Shown: positions 16,601-25,052, counted from the stretch's first letter. The stretch: DNA of 61,277 nt from Chloroflexota bacterium (GCA_016197225.1 JACPWC010000102.1:1-61277); one strand, 5' to 3'. Program-made: numbers and translations. The notes: generated by a model from the letters alone, not told the origin.

Positions 16601-18184
16601 TCACACTTTCCCATCCTTCAACATCTCCCCCGCCGCCAGCCGCCCGTTTGCGCCCATGATGCCGCCGCCGGGGTGCGTGCCTGAGCCGCACTGGTAGAAA
16701 TTGCGGATCGGGCTACGATACTTGGCCCACGACTGAGTCGGGCGCAGGAAGAAGAGTTGATGCAAAAGCAGTTCGCCCTGAAAGATGTTGCCCTCGGTGA
16801 GGCCAGTCATCTGTTCGATGTCCCAGGGCGTAAGCACTTGCCGGTGCAGGATGATGTCTTTGATGTTGGGCGCGTACTCGGCGATGGTGTCAATCACGGC
16901 GTCGCCAAAGGCTTCGCGCTTGGCCTCATCCCAGCCGCCCTCGATGGAACTCGGCGCGTACTGCACGAAGCAGGACATGACGTGCTTGCCGGGCGGGGCC
17001 ATGTTGGAATCGATCATCGAAGGGATGATCATGTCAATGTAAGGCCGCTGTGAAAAGCGCCCGTACTTGGCGTCATCATAAGCGCGTTCGATATAGTCTA
17101 CACTGGGGCTGATGGAGATTGCGCCATAATGATGCCGCCCCACGCCGGGCATGCAGGTGAAGTCGGGGAGGCGGTCCAACGCCAGATTCACTTTACCTGA
17201 CGATCCTTGAATCTTGTACTTGCGAATGCCGTCCACAAAATCAGTCGGCAATTCTTTCGGCTCGATCATCTTGAGGAAGGTGCGCTTTGGATCAAGGCTG
17301 GAGGCAATCACTTTGGCGTAAACCTCATCGCCGTTTTCAAGCGCCACGCCGACGGCCTGCCCGTTCTTAACGATCACCTGTGACACGCCGGCGTTGAGTC
17401 GAATCTCAACGCCGAAACTTCGGGCGGCGCTGGCGATGGCTTCGCTGATTCCGCCCGTGCCGCCTTTGGCAAAGCCCCAGGCCCGGAACGCGCCGTCAAT
17501 CTCGCCCATGTAGTGATGCAGAAGCACGTAAGCCGTGCCGGGCGAGCGCGGCCCCATGAACGTGCCGATGATGCCGCTGGCCGACTTGGTGCCTTTGAGA
17601 GCGTCGGTCTCGAACCACTCGTCGAGATAATCGGCGGCGCTCATCGTCATGAGTTTGAAGAGGGCGGTGAATTTTTCTTCGCCCAGACCGCGCATGTGAC
17701 CGCCCAACTTTGCTAACCCGGCGAGATCGTTGGGACTCAGCGAGGTCGGGTCGGGCGGGATCATGCCGATGATGGGTTTGACGGCCATGGCCATGTGGTG
17801 CATCAGGTGGCCGAAGTCGTCGTAGGCGTCGGCGTCTTTGGGCGAGTGGCGGTAAATCTCGCGCCGCGTCTCGTCGTGGTCGTCCCAGAAGGCGATGTGG
17901 TCGCCGTTCGGCAAAGGCGTGAGCGTGCTGGGCAGAGGCAGAATCTCCAGGCCGTGCTTCGGCAGTTGCAGATCACGAATCAATTCCGGCCTGAGCAGGC
18001 TGACGACGTAAGAGAAGACCGTGAACTTGAAGCCGGGGTATATTTCTTCAGAGACCGCCGCCCCGCCGACCAGATGCCGCCGTTCCAGCACCAGAACTTT
18101 TTTTCCGGCGCGAGCCAGGTAAGCCGCCGTCACCAACCCGTTGTGCCCGCCGCCGATGATGATTGCGTCGTAGGTGTTTGACAT
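16601..18184 (-). CDS. FAD-dependent oxidoreductase, PYROXD2/CrtI-like (copy B)
   Basis: The 527-residue product has the FAD/NAD-binding start AIIIGGGHNGLVTAAYLARAG, an LVLERR strand, and the C-terminal signature GSGTHPGGGIMGANGRLAA. It aligns along its whole length with copy A (for example LHRQVLTPWDIEQMTGLTEGN versus LHRQVITPLDLEETYGLTEGN), so the pair arose by tandem duplication followed by clear divergence. The two may form a heteromer or act on successive intermediates. It lies in the same minus-strand cluster as the GcvT-like gene, 70 bp downstream of it. Confidence 0.85.
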   Translation of the reverse strand: MSNTYDAIIIGGGHNGLVTAAYLARAGKKVLVLERRHLVGGAAVSEEIYPGFKFTVFSYVVSLLRPELIRDLQLPKHGLEILPLPSTLTPLPNGDHIAFWDDHDETRREIYRHSPKDADAYDDFGHLMHHMAMAVKPIIGMIPPDPTSLSPNDLAGLAKLGGHMRGLGEEKFTALFKLMTMSAADYLDEWFETDALKGTKSASGIIGTFMGPRSPGTAYVLLHHYMGEIDGAFRAWGFAKGGTGGISEAIASAARSFGVEIRLNAGVSQVIVKNGQAVGVALENGDEVYAKVIASSLDPKRTFLKMIEPKELPTDFVDGIRKYKIQGSSGKVNLALDRLPDFTCMPGVGRHHYGAISISPSVDYIERAYDDAKYGRFSQRPYIDMIIPSMIDSNMAPPGKHVMSCFVQYAPSSIEGGWDEAKREAFGDAVIDTIAEYAPNIKDIILHRQVLTPWDIEQMTGLTEGNIFQGELLLHQLFFLRPTQSWAKYRSPIRNFYQCGSGTHPGGGIMGANGRLAAGEMLKDGKV

Positions 18185-18202
18185 AGTTAGACTCTGAGCG
18201 TG

Positions 18203-18258
18203 CTAATTCTCTAATTCTCCAATTCTCGAATTTCGAGAATTGGAGAATTGGAGATTAG
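18203..18258. repeat. Long palindromic repeat
   Basis: Arms of 28 nt at 18203-18230 and 18231-18258, built from AATTCTCCAATTCTCGAA and its inverse, match with few mismatches and almost no loop. The right arm runs into the last codons of the GcvT-like gene. Confidence 0.75.
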
Positions 18259-19445
18259 GCCCTCTTCCTCTCAGGATTAAAGAACGGCATCTTCGCAACA
18301 TGCGCCGTCGCGAATTTGCGGCGGTGTTCAACCGTCACTTCCATCGTCACCAGCGCGCCCGGTTTGGCGTGCGCCGACTCGACGTGGGCCAGGGCGATGT
18401 ACTTCTTGAGAATCGGCGACCAGCAACCGCTGGAGGCGTAGCCCACCTGACGGCCCGCAGAGAAAATTGGCACGCTGGCGCGAAAGGCAATCGTTGGCAG
18501 TTGAGGCGGCAGGCCAACATCGTTGTAGAGTCGCTCCAGCGAGTCCCACTCCACTTCCACGCCCACGAACTGCCACGTTGAACCTTGCTCTTTTTCTTTC
18601 ATCAAGGCTTTGCGTCCGATGAAGTTGGGTTTGTCCAGGTTGACGGCCCAACCGAGGCCGATCTCAAACGGCGACGACTTCTGGGCCTCAATCGTCGCCC
18701 GCCTGGCCGAGACGTAATCCACGTCGAGCATGATCAACCCGGCCTCGATCCGCGCCACGTCGAGCGCCCAGATTCCAGCAGGCGTGAGGCCGTAACCGTT
18801 GCCTTTACTGACCAGCGTGTCCCAGATCGACTCGGCGTGTTTGGCCTCGATCCAGATTTCGTAGCCGAGGTCGCCGGTGTAGCCGGTGCGCGAGATTTCG
18901 ACGGGGCAGCCGCCGATGTCGGCCCGAACCAGCCGGTAATATTTCAGCCTGTCCAAATCTGCGCCCGACGAGGCGGCCTTGAGAATTTCACGCGAGCGCG
19001 GGCCTTGCAGGGCCAGCGAGGCGGTGCGGCTCGACACGTCCTCAATCGTCACGTTTAGGCCCATTGCGTTGTCGCACAGCCAGCGATAGTTTGGCTCGGC
19101 GGAGGTCAGGCGGAAAATTTGATCGTCGAGCCGGGCGATGGTGCCGTCGTCAATCACCTTGCCGTGCTCGTCGCACCAGGGCGTGTAAGCCACCTGGCCG
19201 ACGGCGAGCTTGGACAGATCGCGAGTGACGACGCGGTTGAGCAGGCGCAGAGCGTCCGGCCCGCTGACTCGATACTTGTAGAGCGGCGAGACGTCAATGA
19301 GCGCCGCGCTGTTGCGAATGGCCCAGTATTCGCGGTCGGGCAAAAGCTCGTAGGAGCTGACGACGAGATGGCCGCCCCAGCGCCGCCAGTTCTGGGCCTG
19401 GCAGAGAGGGGAGGTGCGGGAGTGAAAGGGAGTGCCTGTAAGCAT
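18255..19445 (-). CDS. Aminomethyltransferase (GcvT/DmdA-like) family protein
   Basis: The 396-residue product has the GcvT fold: an early TPFHSRTSPLCQ and WAIRNSAALIDVSPLYKYRVSG, then TYTPWCDEHGKVIDDGTI-like strand (with V-A before it), SRTGYTGDLGYEIW, and a C-terminal GcvT_C-like barrel. These enzymes move one-carbon units from an amine, or from dimethylsulfoniopropionate in DmdA, to tetrahydrofolate. Without the other glycine-cleavage genes, and next to FAD oxidoreductases and an MttB-like protein, it is more likely a demethylase than part of glycine cleavage. The substrate cannot be read from sequence. Confidence 0.85.
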   Translation of the reverse strand: MLTGTPFHSRTSPLCQAQNWRRWGGHLVVSSYELLPDREYWAIRNSAALIDVSPLYKYRVSGPDALRLLNRVVTRDLSKLAVGQVAYTPWCDEHGKVIDDGTIARLDDQIFRLTSAEPNYRWLCDNAMGLNVTIEDVSSRTASLALQGPRSREILKAASSGADLDRLKYYRLVRADIGGCPVEISRTGYTGDLGYEIWIEAKHAESIWDTLVSKGNGYGLTPAGIWALDVARIEAGLIMLDVDYVSARRATIEAQKSSPFEIGLGWAVNLDKPNFIGRKALMKEKEQGSTWQFVGVEVEWDSLERLYNDVGLPPQLPTIAFRASVPIFSAGRQVGYASSGCWSPILKKYIALAHVESAHAKPGALVTMEVTVEHRRKFATAHVAKMPFFNPERKRA

Positions 19446-19518
19446 AATGACAAATGGCGAATGACAAATGACGAATGGCGAAGGTGGTTTCTTTCGTCTA
19501 CCGCCCTTCGTCTTTCGT

Positions 19519-19848
19519 CTACGATGTTCCTTCGGCTGGCGCGAAGAACACCAGCAGGGTCAAGTCTTCGACGATGCTGTGAAAGCGGTGGTCTTCTCCG
19601 GCTTTGACGAAGATGATCGAACCGGACTGAACAGGGCGATCTTCTCCCGCCACTTGAATCTGCCCGCGCCCGCTGGCGACGTAATAGACTTCGTCTTCGG
19701 CGTGCGGTAGTTGGGGGTCGGTTGCGCCGGCGGCCAGGGTGTAGATGCCCACGCTCATCGTCCCGCTTGGCGGGCGCAGGAACTCTTGATAGAAATGTTT
19801 TTCTCGTTGAAATTTGGGAATCAATTGAGACAGTTCGAAGGCTTGCAT
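19519..19848 (-). CDS. Cupin-domain protein
   Basis: The 109-residue product is a single small cupin. Motif 1 reads LPHAEDEVYYVASGRGQI and motif 2 is GEDHRFHSI, with His and Glu residues in place to hold a metal. Such proteins act as isomerases, oxygenases or small-molecule binding modules. It lies between the IclR regulator and the GcvT-like gene on the same strand, so it probably belongs to the same catabolic unit, perhaps acting on a pathway intermediate. Confidence 0.8.
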   Translation of the reverse strand: MQAFELSQLIPKFQREKHFYQEFLRPPSGTMSVGIYTLAAGATDPQLPHAEDEVYYVASGRGQIQVAGEDRPVQSGSIIFVKAGEDHRFHSIVEDLTLLVFFAPAEGTS

Positions 19849-19925
19849 GAGTGTCCTTTCTTGGGTTTGCTCGCGGCGGATTTGTAGTCCGCCGCTGGAC
19901 GCTCCGCGAAATCCAGCGAGAGCGA

Positions 19926-20705
19926 CTATTGTTCAGATCGGTATCCGAGCTTTTGCGAAATTCGGCTAGCAGATTCCTTGACCAGCGCCGCAATTTTCGG
20001 CAGGCGATTATCGGTCATCCGCGCGCCGGGGCCGCCCACGCTAATGGCGGCCTCCACCTGGCCTTCGTGGTTGAACACAGGCCCGGCGATTACCACAAAG
20101 CCGATCTCCAATTCTTCGTTGGCAATTGCGTAGCCTTGCTCGCGCACCTGCGCCAGTTCGCGCTTGAGCGCCTCGCGTGACGAAATGGTGTTCTCGGTCA
20201 TTTTGGTCAGGCGGCTTTGAAGATGCGCCTCGCGTTCAGCATCTAATAGAAAGGCCAGCATGACCTTACCGGTGGAGGTGGCGTGGGCCGGCCAGCGCGT
20301 GCCGATGGAAGGGGTGCCGCCGATCATGTGGCGGCTGATCACCTCGTCGAGAATCAAGGTGTCGCTGTCGGCCAGCACTTCCAGGGTCACCGTCTCGCCG
20401 GTTTCCTGGGCCAGCAATTGCAATTCGGAGTGGCTTGCAGTGCGCAGGTCGTTGGCCCTCAGCGCCCGCCAGCCCAGCACGATCAATTCGGGGCCGAGAC
20501 GATAAGCTTCGTTGGCCGGGTTGCGGGAGATGAGGCCTTCTCGTTCAAGAGCGGCCAGCAGGCGGTGAGTGGTGGTTTTGTTCAGGCTCACCGCGCGGGC
20601 CAGGTCGGCTAAACCAAGCTCCGATTGGGAGTCGGTGAATGTTTTGAGGAGGGAGACGGCGCGCTGGACGGTTTGCGCGCCGGGGTAGGTTTCTGGCGAT
20701 TTCAT
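19926..20705 (-). CDS. IclR-family transcriptional regulator
   Basis: The 259-residue product has an N-terminal winged helix (about 10-75; AVSLLKTFTDSQSELGLADLA and LNKTTTHRLLAALEREGLI region) and the IclR effector domain with THRL..., ATSTGKVMLAFL, GYAIANEELEIGFVVIAGPVF and AISVGGPGARM. IclR proteins usually control a neighbouring catabolic operon and bind small organic effectors. It is the first gene of the minus-strand cluster and is divergent from a two-component system. An inverted repeat just upstream (20718-20734) fits an IclR-type operator. Confidence 0.9.
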   Translation of the reverse strand: MKSPETYPGAQTVQRAVSLLKTFTDSQSELGLADLARAVSLNKTTTHRLLAALEREGLISRNPANEAYRLGPELIVLGWRALRANDLRTASHSELQLLAQETGETVTLEVLADSDTLILDEVISRHMIGGTPSIGTRWPAHATSTGKVMLAFLLDAEREAHLQSRLTKMTENTISSREALKRELAQVREQGYAIANEELEIGFVVIAGPVFNHEGQVEAAISVGGPGARMTDNRLPKIAALVKESASRISQKLGYRSEQ

Positions 20706-20710
20706 TATAT

Positions 20711-20734
20711 GAACTATGTTTCAGTATGTGGAAC
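20711..20734. promoter_or_regulatory. Candidate IclR operator
   Basis: GTTTCA (20718-20723) and TGGAAC (20729-20734) form an inverted repeat with one mismatch around a 5-nt spacer, and GAAC at 20711-20714 adds a third half-site-like element. It lies 6-29 bp upstream of the IclR gene, where an autoregulatory site is expected. Confidence 0.4.
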
Positions 20735-20772
20735 AATCTTAATCGGGTGAGCGAAGGCTGTCAAGGGCATGG

Positions 20773-20788
20773 TAGACTCCGCCTCATG
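20773..20788 (+). promoter_or_regulatory. -10 box giving a probably leaderless transcript
   Basis: TAGACT (20773-20778) ends 7 nt before the ATG at 20786, and no Shine-Dalgarno sequence is present between them. Transcript start and start codon would coincide. Confidence 0.4.
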
Positions 20789-21502
20789 GAAGAAAAACCT
20801 CGTGTTCTGCTGGTGGACGACGAAGCCGCCATCACCGACAACCTGGCCCCGTTCCTGGAACGGTCGGGGTTCGAGGTCGTCGTGGCGGCCAATGGCGAAG
20901 ACGCTCTGCGTCAGGTAGCGGCTTCCACCCCGGCAATCGTCATCATGGATGTGCTGATGCCGGTTCTGGATGGCCGTGAAGCCCTGCGCCGCCTGCGCCG
21001 CGCCGGAAACTGGACGCCCGTTATTCTGCTGACCCAAGTTGGCGAGTCCAGCGAGCGGGCAATGGCTCTCGAAGAAGGCGCAGACGATTACCTCAACAAG
21101 CCCTTCGACCCGCACGAACTGGTGGCCCGCCTGAAGGCCGTGCTCCGGCGGGCGCGGCCCGGCCAGCCGCCGCTCGCCACCGCCTCCCGCATCGCCAGCG
21201 GCGACCTGTTGCTCGACCGCACATCACGCCGCGCCTGGCTCGCCGGAAACGAAGTGACGCTCACCCCCAAAGCCAGCGCCCTGCTCGAATACCTGATGAC
21301 TCATCCTGACGAACTCATCAGCCGCGAGCGGTTGCTCGATGCTGTTTGGGGCTGGGAGTATCCGGCCGGCACGCGAACGGTAGACACTCGCATCGCCGAA
21401 CTTCGCCGCGCTCTGAACGACGATCCATCCGAGCCGCGCTTCATCGAAACTGTGCCGGGGCAGGGCTATCGGTTCGTGGGATCGGTTGAGGGTGTGGCGT
21501 GA
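20786..21502 (+). CDS. Response regulator, OmpR/PhoB family
   Basis: The 238-residue product has a receiver domain with the acidic pair LLVDDE at 8-13, phospho-acceptor Asp55 in IVIMDVLMP and the conserved Lys in DDYLNKPFDP. It ends with a winged-helix DNA-binding domain (about 135-235; ELISRERLLDAVWGW and TVDTRIAELRRAL are the recognition region). The ATG at 20786 starts the receiver domain; the frame is open upstream without similarity. It overlaps the histidine kinase gene by 4 bp. Candidate target sites are at 22465-22504. Confidence 0.93.
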   Translation: MEEKPRVLLVDDEAAITDNLAPFLERSGFEVVVAANGEDALRQVAASTPAIVIMDVLMPVLDGREALRRLRRAGNWTPVILLTQVGESSERAMALEEGADDYLNKPFDPHELVARLKAVLRRARPGQPPLATASRIASGDLLLDRTSRRAWLAGNEVTLTPKASALLEYLMTHPDELISRERLLDAVWGWEYPAGTRTVDTRIAELRRALNDDPSEPRFIETVPGQGYRFVGSVEGVA

Positions 21503-22404
21503 AGCGACTCGCGTTGTGGGCCGTCTCGTTGATACCGGCTTGCATCGGGGCAACCGTTACTGCAACCCTGGCCCTGGGTCAACTCAACAACCCGATCCTT
21601 TACCTGCGCGCTGATCTTGGCACCCTGTCGCTCCTGCTGGGCATCGGCCTTTCCACGTTGCTCATGTTGGCGTTGGGCGGCTGGGCCTGGTTGGAGAATC
21701 AACACGGCCAAACGCTGACGCAAACGATCCTTCGAGTTGCCGCCGACCGCCGCCGCTTTTTGCAGAGACTCGATCACGAACTGAAAAATCCGCTCACGGC
21801 GATTCGGGCCGGGCTGGTGAATGTGGGGGACGGCGACTCCGCCGAAACGTTGTCCAGCATCCAGGCTCAAGTGCAACGCATCAGCCGCCTCACCGCCGAC
21901 CTTCGCAAACTTTCCGAACTCGAAACGCGCCCGTTCGAACGCTCGGCAGTAGACATGGCCGACCTTTTGCAACAAGTCTTCGAGTTGGCGCAAGAACGGC
22001 CTGAGGCCGGGACTCGCCGCCTCTCATTGCAACTGCCGCAAGCACCCTGGCCTCTGCCCGCCATCTTCGGTGACCATGATCTGCTACTGCTCGTCGTCCA
22101 TAACTTGCTCGACAATGCGCTGAAGTTCACCCGGCCTAGCGGCACGGTTGAAGTTCGCGCCTTCGAGGACGGGGCCGCCGTCGTGATCGAAGTGGCCGAC
22201 ACCGGCCCCGGCATCCCCGAAGAAGACATGCCCCACATCTGGGAAGAGTTGTACCGGGGTCAGGGCGCGCGCGGCGTACCCGGCAGCGGCCTCGGGCTGG
22301 CGCTCACCAGCGCCATCGTCCAGCGGCACGGCGGCCAAATCGTCGTCCGAAGCCGCCCCGGGCAGGGCACGGTCTTCACCGTGCGCCTGCCCATCAAAAG
22401 TTAG
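21499..22404 (+). CDS. Sensor histidine kinase
   Basis: The 301-residue product has two N-terminal membrane helices (about 7-28 and 42-64) with almost no loop between them, so it has no large extracellular sensor. The HisKA box is LDHELKNPLTAIR with His93, followed by NLLDNALKF (N box), DTGPGIPEED (G1) and GSGLGLALT (G2) in the ATPase domain. It starts at GTG 21499, overlapping the regulator's TGA, which implies coupled translation. It probably phosphorylates the adjacent response regulator. The signal is unknown and may be membrane-derived because of the short loop. Confidence 0.92.
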   Translation: MKRLALWAVSLIPACIGATVTATLALGQLNNPILYLRADLGTLSLLLGIGLSTLLMLALGGWAWLENQHGQTLTQTILRVAADRRRFLQRLDHELKNPLTAIRAGLVNVGDGDSAETLSSIQAQVQRISRLTADLRKLSELETRPFERSAVDMADLLQQVFELAQERPEAGTRRLSLQLPQAPWPLPAIFGDHDLLLLVVHNLLDNALKFTRPSGTVEVRAFEDGAAVVIEVADTGPGIPEEDMPHIWEELYRGQGARGVPGSGLGLALTSAIVQRHGGQIVVRSRPGQGTVFTVRLPIKS

Positions 22405-22412
22405 TTCCCCAA

Positions 22413-22455
22413 GACTCAGACTTCCGAAGTCTCGAAGACTTCGGAAGTCTGAGTC
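22413..22455 (+). terminator. Hairpin repeat after the two-component system
   Basis: GACTCAGACTTCCGAAGTC (22413-22431) pairs with GACTTCGGAAGTCTGAGTC (22437-22455) as a perfect 19-bp stem with a 5-nt loop. The CAGACTTCCGAAGT core also occurs at 32264-32309, so a dispersed repeat probably serves as the terminator. No clear T-run follows. Confidence 0.6.
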
Positions 22456-22464
22456 TGACTCCCC

Positions 22465-22504
22465 TTGTGACAAATCTGTAACACGCTATAGCAAGCCTGT
22501 CACG
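22465..22504 (+). promoter_or_regulatory. Pho-box-like direct repeats
   Basis: TTGTGAC (22465-22471), CTGTAAC (22476-22482) and CTGTCAC (22498-22504) share one consensus and start 11 and 22 bp apart, i.e. on the same face of the helix. This is the layout of PhoB/OmpR-type binding sites. They lie upstream of the small membrane-protein gene and downstream of a PhoB-like regulator gene. Confidence 0.4.
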
Positions 22505-22619
22505 CCCTGAAAAACCGGTGTGACGTTGATTTGCTACGATGTTCTCCGAGCCGGAAACCTGCCCGGCCCCTCTGGCGTCTAACAAGAAGCCGCGCCCGAT
22601 CACAAGGAGAACATTGCCC

Positions 22620-22973
22620 ATGCCTACCCATGATTACTTGCCCACCACCCGCTGGATGACTCGCGCCCTCGGCGTCATGATCAACAGCTTCTTTTTGCTG
22701 ATCCTCCTGCTGGCGTTGACCAATGAGGATGGCGTGCCGCCCCAGGGATGGCCCGTCATTGTTTGTCTGGCCGTTTGTATCCTGGGCGTTTTCAGCGCCT
22801 GCCGCTGGACTCGGCCCGGCGGGCGGATTGTGGTTGCCGGGGCGTTAGCGCTTTGTGTGGCGGCCCTGTACTCGACATTTGTCACCGGCCTGCCCTGGGA
22901 GGGCCTGGTGCTGGCTTTCATCTATCCTGTGCCATTCTTCATCGTCGGCAGTCTGTTTTTGGTTGATGGTTAG
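22620..22973 (+). CDS. Small four-helix membrane protein
   Basis: The 117-residue product has four hydrophobic helices and almost no loops (about 19-40, 47-65, 72-92 and 97-115). No family is firmly recognised, although DUF7670-type proteins have a similar plan. The ATG at 22620 is preceded by AAGGAGA at 22602. It follows the two-component system after a hairpin and a Pho-box-like array, so it may be a target of that system. Confidence 0.6.
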   Translation: MPTHDYLPTTRWMTRALGVMINSFFLLILLLALTNEDGVPPQGWPVIVCLAVCILGVFSACRWTRPGGRIVVAGALALCVAALYSTFVTGLPWEGLVLAFIYPVPFFIVGSLFLVDG

Positions 22974-23004
22974 ACGGCTGAAAAGCATCTAAACTAGCAA
23001 GTGA

Positions 23005-23178
23005 ATGGAGAGCCGAAAACTTCTTGCCATTTATGGTTTGAGCGTTGCTGTTGCAATGCTGTTGTCGGCCTACGGCGGCACGTTTGAAGTTGGCATTGAG
23101 CAACCGATTGACGCCACGCTGACACAAGTCGTGGCGTTCACAAAATCATTTGAAGTCGTCGCCGACCGCCACCCCTGA
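23005..23178 (+). CDS. Small exported peptide, 57 residues
   Basis: ATG at 23005 opens a 57-codon frame: MESRK, a hydrophobic core LLAIYGLSVAVAMLLSAYGG, and a short polar tail ending VVADRHP. It looks like an exported peptide, or the 5' remnant of a longer secreted protein. No Shine-Dalgarno is evident. It occupies most of the gap between the membrane protein and the propeller lipoprotein; the remaining 107 bp show nothing else. Confidence 0.35.
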   Translation: MESRKLLAIYGLSVAVAMLLSAYGGTFEVGIEQPIDATLTQVVAFTKSFEVVADRHP

Positions 23179-23285
23179 GATAACACCTTCTCTAGCAGTG
23201 GCGGTTTCACCGTCGGAGGCCGCCATCAGCCGCACCGCCGCCAACTCAGTGACAGAATTGTTGGCGTGGTAAACTACTCTGGCTG

Positions 23286-24983
23286 ATGAAGGAAATGAAA
23301 ATCCAGTCTAAAACTTTATGGGTCAATCTGGCGATCTGTCTGTTGCTGGCCTCTTGTGTCAGCGGACGGCCAGGGAGCACGGCGACAACTGAATCAGTCG
23401 CTATCACATCTTCGCCCGTCAAGTACGCAGATGCTAACACCCCGCCACCAACTCTTCCAGCCAACTCTCCTGTTTTCTCGCCAGGTGAGTTAGTGCCCAG
23501 GCTCGTGTCGCCAACAATAGGAGAGTGGTTCATTAAAGCGTGGCAAGTGAAGCCCGCTAGATTTGGATATGAGTTTATCTCATGGCACAATGATACCTCC
23601 TTGAGGTTTGAAGGTTCTAACAGAGGAGATGCGATTTTAGATGTTACGAAACCCGATATGCCTGCTGATATATTAATTGAGGAACTTGATGATCGCCACC
23701 GTCTCCTTTCGCCTGATGGGCAATATCTCATTGTTTGTGACAATGGCATAGATTTGTTTCATCTTCCTGATAATCAACAAATTGGACACGCGGCCATTCA
23801 AACTTCGTCTGGTGGTTGTTCGGCTATCTGGTCGCCAGATAATTCGGCCGTGGCGATTCTTGAAGATGAAACAGATGGAATTCACGTTTGGGGTATTGAT
23901 GGAAGTGAACCTCGCAAAATAGCAACTACCGTGCCGTTCGGTGGAATGGCTTGGTCGCCTGATGGCAACCGCATAGCTTACGCGCAATCAAAGGATGAGT
24001 GGAATCGTTTAGCTTCTATCATGTTGATAGACAAGCAAGGCCAACCTCTTTTAAGCTCCCCATTTAATATTGCTTTTGGTGACTATATTCATTTTTGGTG
24101 GTTGACTAATGATATTTTAGTGAGTTGTGTTTGCCACAACTCCAGTAGCACTTATAGGTATTATCGAGTTAGTACCCGCGAATTCTTGGTTTCATGGAGT
24201 ACTGCCGCTGGCGGAAACCCGTCGCCTCGACATCAGCTACCGATGTATTCCTTTAATTATCGCTGGCTTGCATTGGATACTGGCAAGTCCGAAGAATCGC
24301 ATGATGAGTTTTCCTATAGCGTGTTTGATTTCCAAACCGGCCAGAACTATGTGTTGACTACTGCTCATCTCGATCACAAGTGGGAAGGGAATGTTCGTCG
24401 TTCACGTGGGGCTGGCAAGTTCGTTGAATTTTTGGGTTGGAAAGACGATGATTCGGTTTTGTATTTTGTCACTCTGCCAACCGATATGGCTTCAGCCGAA
24501 GATCCTAACTCGTCATTCGGGTTTATGGCTTTCGATCCGTTGACTCGAAAATCTCTAATGCTGGTTGAAAATGCCAGACAGGTGGAAATGAGCCCCGATC
24601 ACAGGTGGGCGTTGATTGTTGTTTCAACCGACGATCCGCATTTATTCCAAGTGGGAATGTGGAATAGTGAAACATCGGCCATAGAATCTATCAGGATGAT
24701 CTCTGGTTCGGCTTATTATGGCAACCCTGCTTGGTCAATGAAAATTGTGCCAACATCTTGGTCACATGATGGAAAGCAAGTGGTGTTCGCTAATTCCACA
24801 ACAAGCATTGCTTTGATGAATACTGAAGGTGATTTTTATCAATTGGCAGTTGATTTGCCCCAAGACTTTTGGCTATACCAGTATTTCGATTGGTCTCCTG
24901 ATGATCGTTTCGTGCTTGTAAACCAGGATGTTTATATTGATCGCTTGGGTTTAGCGTGGGTTATAGATGTGGCTAACCCCTGA
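23286..24983 (+). CDS. Lipoprotein with WD40/TolB-like beta-propeller repeats
   Basis: The 565-residue product starts with a lipoprotein signal peptide (LLLASC, lipid-carrying Cys near 25) and a Thr/Pro-rich spacer. The body has repeated YLIV..., SAIWSPDNSAVAIL, GMAWSPDGNRIAYAQ, SWSHDGKQVVFAN and DWSPDDRFVLVN units, i.e. the W/SPDG repeats of TolB-type propellers. It is expected on the outer face of the membrane; a ligand cannot be named. A second ATG at 23298 is an alternative start. The gene is clearly A+T-richer than its neighbours and uses more A/T-ending codons, suggesting later acquisition. Confidence 0.8.
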   Translation: MKEMKIQSKTLWVNLAICLLLASCVSGRPGSTATTESVAITSSPVKYADANTPPPTLPANSPVFSPGELVPRLVSPTIGEWFIKAWQVKPARFGYEFISWHNDTSLRFEGSNRGDAILDVTKPDMPADILIEELDDRHRLLSPDGQYLIVCDNGIDLFHLPDNQQIGHAAIQTSSGGCSAIWSPDNSAVAILEDETDGIHVWGIDGSEPRKIATTVPFGGMAWSPDGNRIAYAQSKDEWNRLASIMLIDKQGQPLLSSPFNIAFGDYIHFWWLTNDILVSCVCHNSSSTYRYYRVSTREFLVSWSTAAGGNPSPRHQLPMYSFNYRWLALDTGKSEESHDEFSYSVFDFQTGQNYVLTTAHLDHKWEGNVRRSRGAGKFVEFLGWKDDDSVLYFVTLPTDMASAEDPNSSFGFMAFDPLTRKSLMLVENARQVEMSPDHRWALIVVSTDDPHLFQVGMWNSETSAIESIRMISGSAYYGNPAWSMKIVPTSWSHDGKQVVFANSTTSIALMNTEGDFYQLAVDLPQDFWLYQYFDWSPDDRFVLVNQDVYIDRLGLAWVIDVANP

Positions 24984-25015
24984 CTGCTTTAGTCTACGGA
25001 AAATTTGTATAAAAG

Positions 25016-25046
25016 TTGATGCGCCTGAAAAAACTTGTGATAGAAT
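25016..25046 (+). promoter_or_regulatory. Promoter of the metG-upstream RNA unit
   Basis: TTGATG (25016-25021) and TAGAAT (25041-25046) are separated by 19 bp, and TGTGA before the -10 box gives an extended -10 character. The ATG of a 24-codon leader frame follows 6 nt later. Confidence 0.5.
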
Positions 25047-25052
25047 AGCGCC

